Assembly (NCBI GenBank): GCA_025358295.1
Contig: JANYJY010000045.1
Span: 1-64,000, forward strand
Origin: Gammaproteobacteria bacterium
GTDB taxonomy: Bacteria; Pseudomonadota; Gammaproteobacteria; Steroidobacterales; Steroidobacteraceae
Length of the DNA stretch: 64,000 nt
Direction: 5' to 3'
How positions within the stretch are numbered: position 1 is the stretch's first letter; every line of letters begins with the position of its first letter. Shown in pieces: positions 18,439 to 25,157 of the stretch. The notes under the pieces are model-generated. The model saw only the letters and a list, made by a program, of their open reading frames with translations, was not told where the DNA came from and ran no database searches. A program made the translations under genes and the position numbers.

Positions 18439-18958
18439 GATAAATTACTCCACCAATGGGTATTTAACAGTAGATTGATCCCAATTGTGCGGCCGCCGGA
18501 GGGAAAATGCCTGAACTCGTGACGCGCGTCTCGCGGCGTCTTGCCGAATGGACCGAGTGTCGATGCCGAGAGTTACGTTTCGAATAAGCAGCGCGATCCC
18601 GGTCACGTAGGCACCACGCTGCCGGCCGCATTAACGCCGGTACGCAACAGGGCAGCGGTCAGTAACTCTTCGCATTGGCCACTCGAGCGCGCAATTAGAG
18701 GCTGAATCTAATATTGGCTCGGCTCCACGGGTCCTCGCCACCCAACATCACAGAAGTTCATGCCTATAATTTTGCTGTCGCACCAAGTTTCGTAAGGTCA
18801 TCGGATAAGGACGGTAGTCGAACCGCAACCACGTCAGCGAGCCCGGAGGTCTTCCGGAGAATCGCGGCTAGCTCAACGTATCTCAAATCCTCCTCTTGAT
18901 CCCCTATTCAATTGATTTTTATATAATTATTCCATAACGCCAATGTTCGACTGCGACA
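18439..18958 (+). other. Gene-poor stretch
   Basis: About 520 bases with no convincing gene except a 26-codon ORF at its left end. The right part is AT-richer (ATTGATTTTTATATAATTATTCC near 18,910-18,935). The 61-residue track ORF at 18,714 has no ribosome site and no recognisable features. With the methyltransferase remnant to its right, this looks like a site of past deletion or insertion. Confidence 0.4.
18507..18587 (+). CDS. 26-codon ORF with a strong ribosome site
   Basis: ATG preceded by GGAGGGAAA encodes MPELVTRVSRRLAEWTECRCRELRFE and stops. The ribosome site is better than most in the window. It may be the surviving 5' end of a deleted gene, possibly the one whose tail lies at 18,959-19,267, or a true small protein. 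I do not recognise it. Confidence 0.25.
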   Translation: MPELVTRVSRRLAEWTECRCRELRFE

Positions 18959-19267
18959 ATGGCTCATGCCCGAAAAGCTCGTCCGCGATCACTATCGCAA
19001 CACACGTGGGTCCCGTCTATTCCTGGATGTTGGGCGGCGTGGAATCAGCCCTGCTTCCTGGAATATGAAGCGGGCTCGGTCGTGGTCCACGATCTCCTGC
19101 ACGAGCGCGACAATGAGGCCTGGCGGTTGCGCGTCAGCAGCTATAGAAAATTGCGCCTCGCGCCTCATTGGTTGACGGTCGAACTCGCGCAATGCGGATT
19201 GACGGTCGCTGCGGACTCAGGATCCGCCGGCCTGGTGCGACTGACGGCGCGTCAAAATTTTTCCTGA
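18959..19267 (+). pseudogene. C-terminal remnant of a SAM-dependent methyltransferase-like gene
   Basis: The frame ends in a stretch that reads like the tail of class I methyltransferases: FLEYEAGSVVVHDLLHERDNEAWRLRVSSYRKLRLAPHWLTVELAQCGL, ending LVRLTARQ. No SAM-binding N-terminal motifs (DxGxGxG) occur upstream; the sequence before residue 25 seems unrelated. I read it as a gene whose front was deleted. It overlaps the convergent DUF6614-like gene by 16 bases. The family call rests on my recognition of the tail only. Confidence 0.4.
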
Positions 19268-19602
19268 CCGTACACGCGCGTCTCATCCGGAAAGTCACGG
19301 TACAGCGCAAAGAAAATGTTGTCGACTTTCGAATTGACCGCATGGTGCAATGATTCAATGGGGTCGGCCCGAGACGCCGCCTTGTCGAAGGCGGTTTGCA
19401 GCTGCGCCAGATCCTGGAAATCCATGGTGATGTGAAAGTCGCGCAGTTGCGGCGGCTTGAGGCCGAGCTTTGCACGCGTAATGCGATAACCAACCAATTG
19501 CTGAGTGGACTTCAGCGTGTCGAGGTACTGCCGGACGTCTTGCACGAAATCAGCGTCCCTGACTCCGGGCTTCAGGTCGCACCAAACATGATAAATGTCC
19601 AT
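19252..19602 (-). CDS. DUF6614-like protein
   Basis: Small cytoplasmic protein of 116 residues beginning MDIYHVWCDLKPGVRDADFVQDVRQYLDTLK. The ATG has GGAGAGG just upstream; the track start four codons earlier is less likely. The sequence HITMDFQDLAQLQTAFDKAASR and HHAVNSKVDNIFFALYRDFPD matches my memory of the DUF6614 family, a ferredoxin-like fold of unknown function. No signal peptide. It lies before the divergent amine dehydrogenase operon. Confidence 0.7.
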   Translation of the reverse strand: MDIYHVWCDLKPGVRDADFVQDVRQYLDTLKSTQQLVGYRITRAKLGLKPPQLRDFHITMDFQDLAQLQTAFDKAASRADPIESLHHAVNSKVDNIFFALYRDFPDETRVYGQEKF

Positions 19603-19747
19603 CAGCCTCTCCACGGTCCATCGGCCTCAAGCGCCCCGCCATCTTATGCCGCGCGTCCTTCCGCGACCAATTTGACGTCCCGGGTGGTGCGTGGTTTGAT
19701 CCGGTTTCCAATAACGACCCCCAAGATGTGGGCACGAGGGATTTTCG

Positions 19748-20938
19748 ATGCTCCGCGCTGCACTGAACAATGCACTAGTACTCACCTCCCTGGCATCCAC
19801 GTCACTCTTAGGCCTGCCCTGCTTGGCCGCCGGCGTGACTGCGGAAGTCAGCGACGTCGCCACTCTGACACCGAACACGCCGCACCGCTTTTTCACCGGG
19901 GGCTTCCGCGAGCCGGGGTTCATCATTTTCGACGGCGACAGCGGCAAGATGGAAGGCAGTATCCCGGCGGGCTATATCGCGAACCTCGCCATCGCTCCCG
20001 ACAACAGCCAATTCTATGTCGCCGAGACTTACTGGGCCCATGGGGCGCGCGGCAAGCGCGACGACATGGTCACCATCTACGACGCGAAGACGCTCAATCT
20101 GGTCAAGGAAATCATGCTCCCGGGCCGGGCCCTGGTCAGCAGGAAGCAAAATTTCGATATCAATGCAGCCGGCTCACGCGCCTACGTGTACATCATGCTG
20201 CCCGTAGCCTCGGTGGTCTGGGTCGACTTAAAGAAACAGTCGGTGGGCGGCACGGTGGAAATCCCCGGCTGCGCCCAGGTCTTTCCCTGGGGCGAACAAG
20301 GTTTCTCCTCACTGTGCGGCGATGGTTCTCTCGCCAGCGTCACCGTCCCCGCATCCGGCCCGGCCAAAGTCACCCACACCAAGCCCTTCTTCGACGCCAA
20401 CAGCGATCCGATTTTCGACGACGGCTTCGTCGACCGCGCCACCGGCAAGGCGATTTTTTTCTCCTACACCGGCCTGGTGTACGAGGCCAAGCTCGGGCCT
20501 GAATCAACGATCAGTGCACCCTGGTCCATTCAGAAAGCTGCCGGCTATGCAGCGGCCGGTACCGGCGTACAGGAGCTGGCATGGCGCCCCGGGGGCGCGC
20601 AATTGGCCGCCTTCCATAAGGCGAGCGGCAAGTTATTCGTCTTGATGCATCCCGGGAATTTCTGGACTCACAAGCATGGCGGCACCGAAGTGTGGGTGCT
20701 CGACACCAAGACTCATGCGCTGGTGTCGCGCTTCCCGCTGCGCGCCGTTCCGTCCAGCGGGCTCGGCGATGACGCGATTCCCTATTATATGAATATCGGC
20801 GTCTCTCAAGACGCCAAGCCCCTGCTCTATCTCTTAAACGATCAAGGCAATGACGTGGTGATGGACGCAACAACAGGTGAGCAATTGCGCAAGATTGAAT
20901 TTGCCGCCGGCAATAACATTTCGGTTCCGGGCTATTGA
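19748..20938 (+). CDS. aauB: Amine dehydrogenase heavy (large) chain
   Basis: Exported 396-residue beta-propeller subunit of a tryptophan tryptophylquinone (TTQ) amine dehydrogenase, which oxidises primary amines to aldehydes in the periplasm. It has a signal peptide (ALVLTSLASTSLLGLPCLAAG) and family blocks PHRFFTGGFREPGFIIFDGDSGKMEG, PDNSQFYVAETYWAHGARGKRDDMVTIYDAKTL and HKHGGTEVWVLDTKTHALVSR. A GAGGG site precedes the ATG. First gene of a five-gene operon whose order (B, E, D, A, cytochrome c) resembles the aromatic amine dehydrogenase cluster of Alcaligenes as I recall it. mauB is the equivalent name for the methylamine enzyme; the substrate cannot be decided from sequence. Confidence 0.9.
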   Translation: MLRAALNNALVLTSLASTSLLGLPCLAAGVTAEVSDVATLTPNTPHRFFTGGFREPGFIIFDGDSGKMEGSIPAGYIANLAIAPDNSQFYVAETYWAHGARGKRDDMVTIYDAKTLNLVKEIMLPGRALVSRKQNFDINAAGSRAYVYIMLPVASVVWVDLKKQSVGGTVEIPGCAQVFPWGEQGFSSLCGDGSLASVTVPASGPAKVTHTKPFFDANSDPIFDDGFVDRATGKAIFFSYTGLVYEAKLGPESTISAPWSIQKAAGYAAAGTGVQELAWRPGGAQLAAFHKASGKLFVLMHPGNFWTHKHGGTEVWVLDTKTHALVSRFPLRAVPSSGLGDDAIPYYMNIGVSQDAKPLLYLLNDQGNDVVMDATTGEQLRKIEFAAGNNISVPGY

Positions 20939-21498
20939 TGGGGGCGACGGCTGCGATGGCGGAGGTCGCGTTGTCCATCCGAACCTTGCTGGGCCTCGTC
21001 TTTCTGACGGCGGCGTACGGCAAGCTGCGTCATTGGGCGGTGTTTCAAGGAGTGGTGGCCAATTACCGCCTGCTGCCGGAAGTGCTGGTGCTACCGGTCG
21101 CCTATGCGTTGCCGCCCGTCGAAGCCGCGTTGGGCGCGGCGCTGCTGCTCGGTCTGGGATTTCCACTGCCTGAGATCGGTGCGATCGCTCTATTGCTGCT
21201 GTTTGCATTCGCCATGGGCCTGAACATTGTGCGTGGTCGTCGTCACATCGATTGCGGCTGTTTTCAAAGCGCACTGCAGCAAACACTCAGCTGGACTTTG
21301 GTGTTGCGCAATCTTGTGCTGGTATCGCTGCTCGCCGTGCTGCCGCTGTCCGGCGGCACGCCATCCGATCTGTTCGCGATCGTGAACGGCCTGTTGGTGG
21401 GCGGCGTCCTGTTCATCATTCTTCAGGCGCTCAACATCCTGCAGAGCATCGTCCCCGCCTGGCGCCATGCCAAGCATTCCGGTGGAGTAATGTCATGA
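20938..21498 (+). CDS. mauE: MauE: membrane protein for amine dehydrogenase biogenesis
   Basis: Polytopic inner-membrane protein (about 186 residues) with four or five hydrophobic segments, of the MauE/DoxX-like family. The ATG overlaps the TGA of the heavy-chain gene (TGATG), so they are coupled; the track TTG one codon earlier is unnecessary. A cysteine motif, IDCGCFQSAL, sits after the RGRRH loop, a feature of MauE proteins thought to work in the redox pathway that forms the six disulfides of the light chain. Confidence 0.88.
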   Translation: MGATAAMAEVALSIRTLLGLVFLTAAYGKLRHWAVFQGVVANYRLLPEVLVLPVAYALPPVEAALGAALLLGLGFPLPEIGAIALLLLFAFAMGLNIVRGRRHIDCGCFQSALQQTLSWTLVLRNLVLVSLLAVLPLSGGTPSDLFAIVNGLLVGGVLFIILQALNILQSIVPAWRHAKHSGGVMS

Positions 21499-22094
21499 CG
21501 CCCGTGATCATTACTCTGACCTTGTTGTGGGTGGTGGTGATTTGCCTGAGCGTTGCGGTGCTTGCGCTGGCGCGTCAGGTGGGCGTGCTGCACGAGCGCG
21601 TCTCGCCCGCCGGCGCCCTGATCAGTGCCGCGGGCCCGGGAGTCGGTGAGCAATCGCCCCTTCTCGAAGTGCACGCCTTGGCCGGCAATGCCATCACCGT
21701 GGGTGCCAAGCTCGCCACCGGCAAGGCACTGCTGCTGTTGTTCGTCTCGCAGAGCTGCCCCATCTGCAAAAAATTGATTCCTATTGCCATGGATTTCGCC
21801 AAAAGCGAGCGCTTGGATGTGCTGTTCGTTGGCGATGACGAGATGAGCGCGCAGCAGAAGCTAATCGCCCAATTCGGTCTTGCGGAGAATCGCTTCGTCA
21901 ACGGCCCCACCGTCGGCATGGCCTATCGCGTCGACAAGTTACCCTATGCGGTATTGCTCGATGACTTGGGGGTGATTGCCGCCAAGGGATTGGTCAATAG
22001 TCGGGAGCACTTCGAAAGCCTGATCATCGCCAAGGAAACGGGATTCGCCTCGATTCAATCCTATTTGAAGGCCCAGCCCGAGATCGTCAAATGA
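21495..22094 (+). CDS. mauD: MauD: thioredoxin-like protein for light-chain disulfide formation
   Basis: A 199-residue thioredoxin-fold protein with one N-terminal membrane anchor (VIITLTLLWVVVICLSVAVLALARQV) and a periplasmic domain containing the redox motif CPICK (FVSQSCPICKKLIPIA) and a cis-Pro loop (VDKLPYAVLLDD). MauD with MauE is needed to make stable light chain. The ATG overlaps the stop of mauE by four bases (ATGA); the larger track ORF from 21,252 reads through mauE in the wrong frame. Confidence 0.9.
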   Translation: MTPVIITLTLLWVVVICLSVAVLALARQVGVLHERVSPAGALISAAGPGVGEQSPLLEVHALAGNAITVGAKLATGKALLLLFVSQSCPICKKLIPIAMDFAKSERLDVLFVGDDEMSAQQKLIAQFGLAENRFVNGPTVGMAYRVDKLPYAVLLDDLGVIAAKGLVNSREHFESLIIAKETGFASIQSYLKAQPEIVK

Positions 22095-22145
22095 TTCATG
22101 CCATGCGGTGTTATCGTTGCATCTTCTTGAAAAAGGGAAGCGTCC

Positions 22146-22685
22146 GTGTCGAAATCCCCCATTGATATGCTCAGCGAGCGGCTCACCCGCAAACTCGCCG
22201 GATTCTCATCGCGCCGCAGCTTCATCGCCCGACTTGGCATGGCGTTGGCGGCAGCACCCGTACTGCCCCTGCTTCCCGTCGCACGCGCCTCGGCGGCCGA
22301 TGCCCCCAAGACCGATTTTGAGCGCAACGCCCAGGCCACCGACGCCACCAAGTGCAATTACTGGAAGTACTGCGGCGCGGACGGCGTGCTGTGCAGCTGC
22401 TGCGGCGGTGGTTCGCATACCTGCCCACCCGGCGCTGAACCCTCGCCCATTTCCTGGATCGGTACCTGCCTCAATCCCCAGGACCATCGCGCTTACGTCA
22501 TCGCCTACCGCGACTGCTGCGGCAAACCTGCCTGCAGCGCCGGCAAGTCCTGTTGGTGCGATGGTGCCGACCGGGAATTGCCCACCTATCGCAGCCCGCT
22601 CAACAACGACATCATCTGGTGTTTTGGGAATGCGTCGGCGACCTATCACTGTTCCACCGCCGCAATGGTGGGGCTGGCGAACTAG
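22146..22685 (+). CDS. aauA: Amine dehydrogenase light (small) chain, TTQ-bearing subunit
   Basis: The 179-residue subunit that carries the TTQ cofactor. The signal is Tat-like (SSRRSFIARLGMALAAAPVLPLLPVARASA). The mature part is cysteine-rich (YCGADGVLCSCCGGGSHTC, RDCCGKPACSAGKSCWC, YHCST), matching the disulfide-laced light chain. Both tryptophans expected to be cross-linked are in place: ISWIGTC and DIIWCFG. The start is GTG after GGGAAG. It is in the same operon as the heavy chain and MauED. TTQ formation needs the di-haem enzyme MauG in methylamine users; no such gene is seen here. Confidence 0.92.
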   Translation: MSKSPIDMLSERLTRKLAGFSSRRSFIARLGMALAAAPVLPLLPVARASAADAPKTDFERNAQATDATKCNYWKYCGADGVLCSCCGGGSHTCPPGAEPSPISWIGTCLNPQDHRAYVIAYRDCCGKPACSAGKSCWCDGADRELPTYRSPLNNDIIWCFGNASATYHCSTAAMVGLAN

Positions 22686-22718
22686 GCTCACCGATGAGGT
22701 GAGTGATGCGCTGCACTC

Positions 22719-23207
22719 ATGACCACCTCGGCTCGCTGCATCGCGATTCTCTTAGGCCTATTGAGCGCGACTGGTTCCGGCGCTGCAGAGCCTGCCGCGC
22801 AATTCGCGCCGGCGCAGGGCAATTTCATCTTGGGATGCGCCGGCTGTCACGGTCTGACCGGCGTCTCCAATTCCACGCTGGTGCCCAGCTTGAAAGGACT
22901 GGTCGGCTACTACCTCAACGTCCCCGACGGCCGCGCCTACTTGTCACGCCTTCCCAATGTCGCCTTTTCTACGTTCAATGACCGCGAACTCGCTGCTGTA
23001 CTCAACTACATGGTGTTCAACATCGGCGCAGGCAGCGCACCCGCCGGCGCGCGCCCGTATAGCGCGGCCGAAGTGGGCAAGTGGCGCAAGCAGCCGCTCA
23101 CTGAAGTCACTCTTTCGGCCTATCGCAAAAAGCTCGTCGAAACTCTGATTAGCTCGTACCAAGCTCCTGCCGAAATGCGGGGTTATAGCGCTGCGGCCAC
23201 GCAGTGA
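22719..23207 (+). CDS. Mono-haem cytochrome c, likely electron acceptor of the amine dehydrogenase
   Basis: Exported 162-residue protein with a signal peptide (IAILLGLLSATGSGAAEPA) and one haem-binding motif, CAGCH (FILGCAGCHGLTGVS). Candidate axial Met residues lie in the later part (NYMVFNIG). It follows the light chain by 33 bases and ends the operon. In place of the amicyanin or azurin used by other systems it probably takes electrons from the TTQ enzyme and passes them to the respiratory chain. Confidence 0.85.
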   Translation: MTTSARCIAILLGLLSATGSGAAEPAAQFAPAQGNFILGCAGCHGLTGVSNSTLVPSLKGLVGYYLNVPDGRAYLSRLPNVAFSTFNDRELAAVLNYMVFNIGAGSAPAGARPYSAAEVGKWRKQPLTEVTLSAYRKKLVETLISSYQAPAEMRGYSAAATQ

Positions 23208-23268
23208 GCCGGGCTGGAGACATCGGACGATGCCTTTGAGGAATCAAATGCCTACGTGCATAGCACGC

Positions 23269-23661
23269 CTACTTGCGTGCTGCGCTCAGAGTCTCAATCT
23301 TCGCCGCCACTGCCCGACACGCATAGATCAGATCAGCCACCAACCGCTCGTCGATATTGAGATCGCCTTCGTACTCTCCGAGATTGCGAACGGAATGACA
23401 TTTAGCGAGGATTCGCCATACGTCCGGTCCTAATCCAAGTGTCTCGGGGAGTAGTTGAAAGACGACGTATCGGTTCGCGGGCCGGTACCCGTGCCAACGA
23501 AGGGCCGCCAAACTGAACGCATGAGCGGCGTTGTACGCGAGATCGAACCGGCTCTCCAAGGAGTTGGCGGTACGCGCCGCATCCTCCAATCTCGCTAAGG
23601 CAGAACGCTTAAGTCCGGAGAACTCCTTGGCTCCCTTTGGAGTGGCTTCCCCGGCCCGCAC
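23269..23661 (-). CDS. HEPN-domain protein, probable toxin partner of the MNT gene
   Basis: Helical protein of about 130 residues with the HEPN layout: RFDLAYNAAHAFSLAALRWHGYRP, then VWRILAKCHSVRNLGEYEGD and RLVADLIYACRAVAAKIETL. GTG start seven bases after the stop of the MNT gene, with little ribosome site, so translation is probably coupled. HEPN/MNT pairs are toxin-antitoxin modules in which the MNT enzyme modifies the HEPN protein. The RNase signature R-X4-6-H of active HEPN toxins is not seen; the motif here is RNLGEY, so it may belong to the non-nuclease HEPN class. Confidence 0.7.
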   Translation of the reverse strand: MRAGEATPKGAKEFSGLKRSALARLEDAARTANSLESRFDLAYNAAHAFSLAALRWHGYRPANRYVVFQLLPETLGLGPDVWRILAKCHSVRNLGEYEGDLNIDERLVADLIYACRAVAAKIETLSAARK

Positions 23662-23667
23662 AGGTTT

Positions 23668-24279
23668 TCAAACGGCGAGGGAATTGGCGTCTCCAATGAC
23701 CCACAGCTTAGACTGACTTAGGACGCGACTCAGGAACGCATTTCCGTCGCGAACCCTCTTCTTGATTTCCTTTCTCGAATAGACCGTTGGATTGACGGTT
23801 CGGCCCAGCAGGGTTGTTGCGGACTCCAAGACTGAGAAAATATCTGCATAGGCAAGATCATCGCTCACGACCATCAGATCTATGTCGCTTGCCGCAGTGT
23901 CGCTTCTTTTGGCAACGGACCCGAAAATAAAGGCCGCATCGATCTGCGCCGCCAGCGGCGCCAATGCCGCACGAATCACATCTACAAGACCAGAAGTCTT
24001 GAGTACCAACCCACGTAGTTCCTCAAAAACTGGAGCCGCAGAATTGGCCTGGTAATGCTTCTGATTGCCTACGCGTTTGGCGGTCACCAACTGAGCTGCC
24101 TCGAGCCGGGACAGCAGCCTCTGGACCGCTCCAGATCCTGAACCCGCCAAGGCAATCAACTCGTTGGCGTAGAAACTGCGTGATGAATTGCCGAAGATCA
24201 CCGCTAGAACGCGCTGCTGCACCTTCGTGAATAGAACATCGGCAATGCCCGATTCGACCGGCAAGTTCTCTCGCTTCAT
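23668..24279 (-). CDS. Winged-helix/MNT nucleotidyltransferase fusion, probable antitoxin and autorepressor
   Basis: I start at MKRENLPVESGIADVLFTKVQQRVL (203 residues); the longer track start reads through the operator. Residues 15-85 form a winged-helix domain (SFYANELIALAGSGSGAVQRLLSRLEAAQLVTAKRVGNQKHYQAN). A nucleotidyltransferase domain follows, with GSVAKRSDTAASDIDLMVV, the GS-x10-DxD pattern of MNT enzymes. The two palindromes directly upstream of the ATG are the expected target of the winged helix. The HEPN gene follows in the same operon. Self-repression is inferred from this arrangement. Confidence 0.78.
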   Translation of the reverse strand: MKRENLPVESGIADVLFTKVQQRVLAVIFGNSSRSFYANELIALAGSGSGAVQRLLSRLEAAQLVTAKRVGNQKHYQANSAAPVFEELRGLVLKTSGLVDVIRAALAPLAAQIDAAFIFGSVAKRSDTAASDIDLMVVSDDLAYADIFSVLESATTLLGRTVNPTVYSRKEIKKRVRDGNAFLSRVLSQSKLWVIGDANSLAV

Positions 24280-24290
24280 ACTTCGCTTTA

Positions 24291-24327
24291 TGCCCATTTT
24301 GGGTATGATAATACCCTTTTTGGGTAT
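24291..24327 (-). promoter_or_regulatory. Tandem palindromic operator of the MNT/HEPN operon
   Basis: Two inverted repeats in a row: ATACCCTTTTTGGGTAT (24,311-24,327, perfect 6-bp arms) and TGCCCATTTTGGGTA (24,291-24,305, one mismatch). Centres are about 21 bases apart, close to two helical turns, and they end 11 bases before the MNT start codon. This is a good fit to binding of two dimers of the winged-helix antitoxin over the promoter or leader. Confidence 0.75.
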
Positions 24328-24435
24328 AAAAGAGTATTTCGAGTGACAGCCCCCCCTAATCTTTATGTAATTCAATTACATAGAAATATTGTTGCCGTCG
24401 AAAGCCATGCCCCAATCGTCGCACCCCGAACCGAG

Positions 24436-24681
24436 TTATAGCGGGCGACCACGCGGCGAGCAGGCGACGAGCAGGCGGCGAGCAGGCGGCGAGCAGGCGA
24501 TCGAAAATCGTATTTTTTCGTTCGGATCCTTGGCAACGACCTTGCCATTTTCCCAAACATAAATCGGGGTGCCATACATGCGCGCAATTTTACGTGCGGT
24601 ACGCGCTGCGCGCCTCAGGCCACAACCGACCCCGGCGGCGAAACTTTCAGGTTTCTTCGTAGCCTTACGCCGCGTAGTCAA
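24436..24681 (-). CDS. Small zeta-toxin-associated protein with a repeat-altered C-terminus
   Basis: The 81-residue frame starts at an ATG overlapping the stop of the zeta-like gene (ATGA). Residues 1-55 look genuine (ARTARKIARMYGTPIYVWENGKVVAKDPNEKI), resembling small proteins often paired with zeta-type kinases, as I recall. The last 25 residues (ACSPPARRLLVACSPRGRPL) come from an 11-bp tandem repeat and are probably not original, so the gene may have been extended or broken at its end. Function as antidote is a guess from context. Confidence 0.5.
   Translation of the reverse strand: MTTRRKATKKPESFAAGVGCGLRRAARTARKIARMYGTPIYVWENGKVVAKDPNEKIRFSIACSPPARRLLVACSPRGRPL
24457..24500. repeat. 11-bp tandem repeat, four copies
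   Basis: CGAGCAGGCGA/G is repeated four times exactly without spacer over 44 bases, with only the eleventh base varying. Because 11 is not a multiple of three, copy-number change shifts the reading frame of the small gene it lies in. Copy number could vary by slippage. Confidence 0.85.
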
Positions 24682-25040
24682 GGCCCACGCTCCAATAATT
24701 TCGGTGTCGACTCTGAATTCTCATATACCGCCCAAGTATCTGCCAAGGATCGATAAACATCGCGGAAATTGATCCATCCACGCTTAAATCGGCGTTCAAC
24801 ATCCGCCTTAGGTACGTTATGACCGCCCCGGCGAACGCGCCTCAGAGCGACTAGCTTGCCGGCCGCCATCACGGCCATTTCAGGACGTAGTGGGGATAGG
24901 CCGCCGGCTACGAGGTCTGCGTTAACGAAATAGATAACCCCCGCAATGCCAGGTAAGTAATCGCGTGCGAACGTGGTCTTTCCTGATCCATTTGGACCCG
25001 AGATGATGATGCAGCGAGGTTTCACGCGCTTCCTGGCCAT
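24678..25040 (-). pseudogene. Zeta-toxin family P-loop kinase with an internal deletion
   Basis: I start at MARKRVKPRCIIISGPNGSGKTTFARDYLP. The Walker A motif GPNGSGKT and the next blocks (FVNADLVAGGLSPLRPEMAVMAAGKL) are intact, as is the C-terminal block (ALRRVRRGGHNVPKADVERRFKRGWINF..YRSLADTWAVYENS). In intact relatives about 60 residues, including the central FExT(L/T)S region, separate these blocks; here AAGKL runs straight into VALRRV in frame. The product lacks the middle of the kinase fold and is almost certainly inactive. Its small partner gene follows with a four-base overlap. Confidence 0.7.
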
Positions 25041-25157
25041 CCGTGAAATGTACAATCTAACGACATAACAGGGGCTGGTTGTCCAAGAACGCAAAGATTC
25101 AAATCCGATGCGTTCACCAGGAAAGATTGAGGGCTACGCTCAACCCCGGCAGCGCGT

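Noticed and set aside
24457-24500. Short tandem repeat considered as a CRISPR or iteron array
   Set aside because: Units are 11 bases with no spacers, and no replication gene is near; simple tandem duplication fits better.
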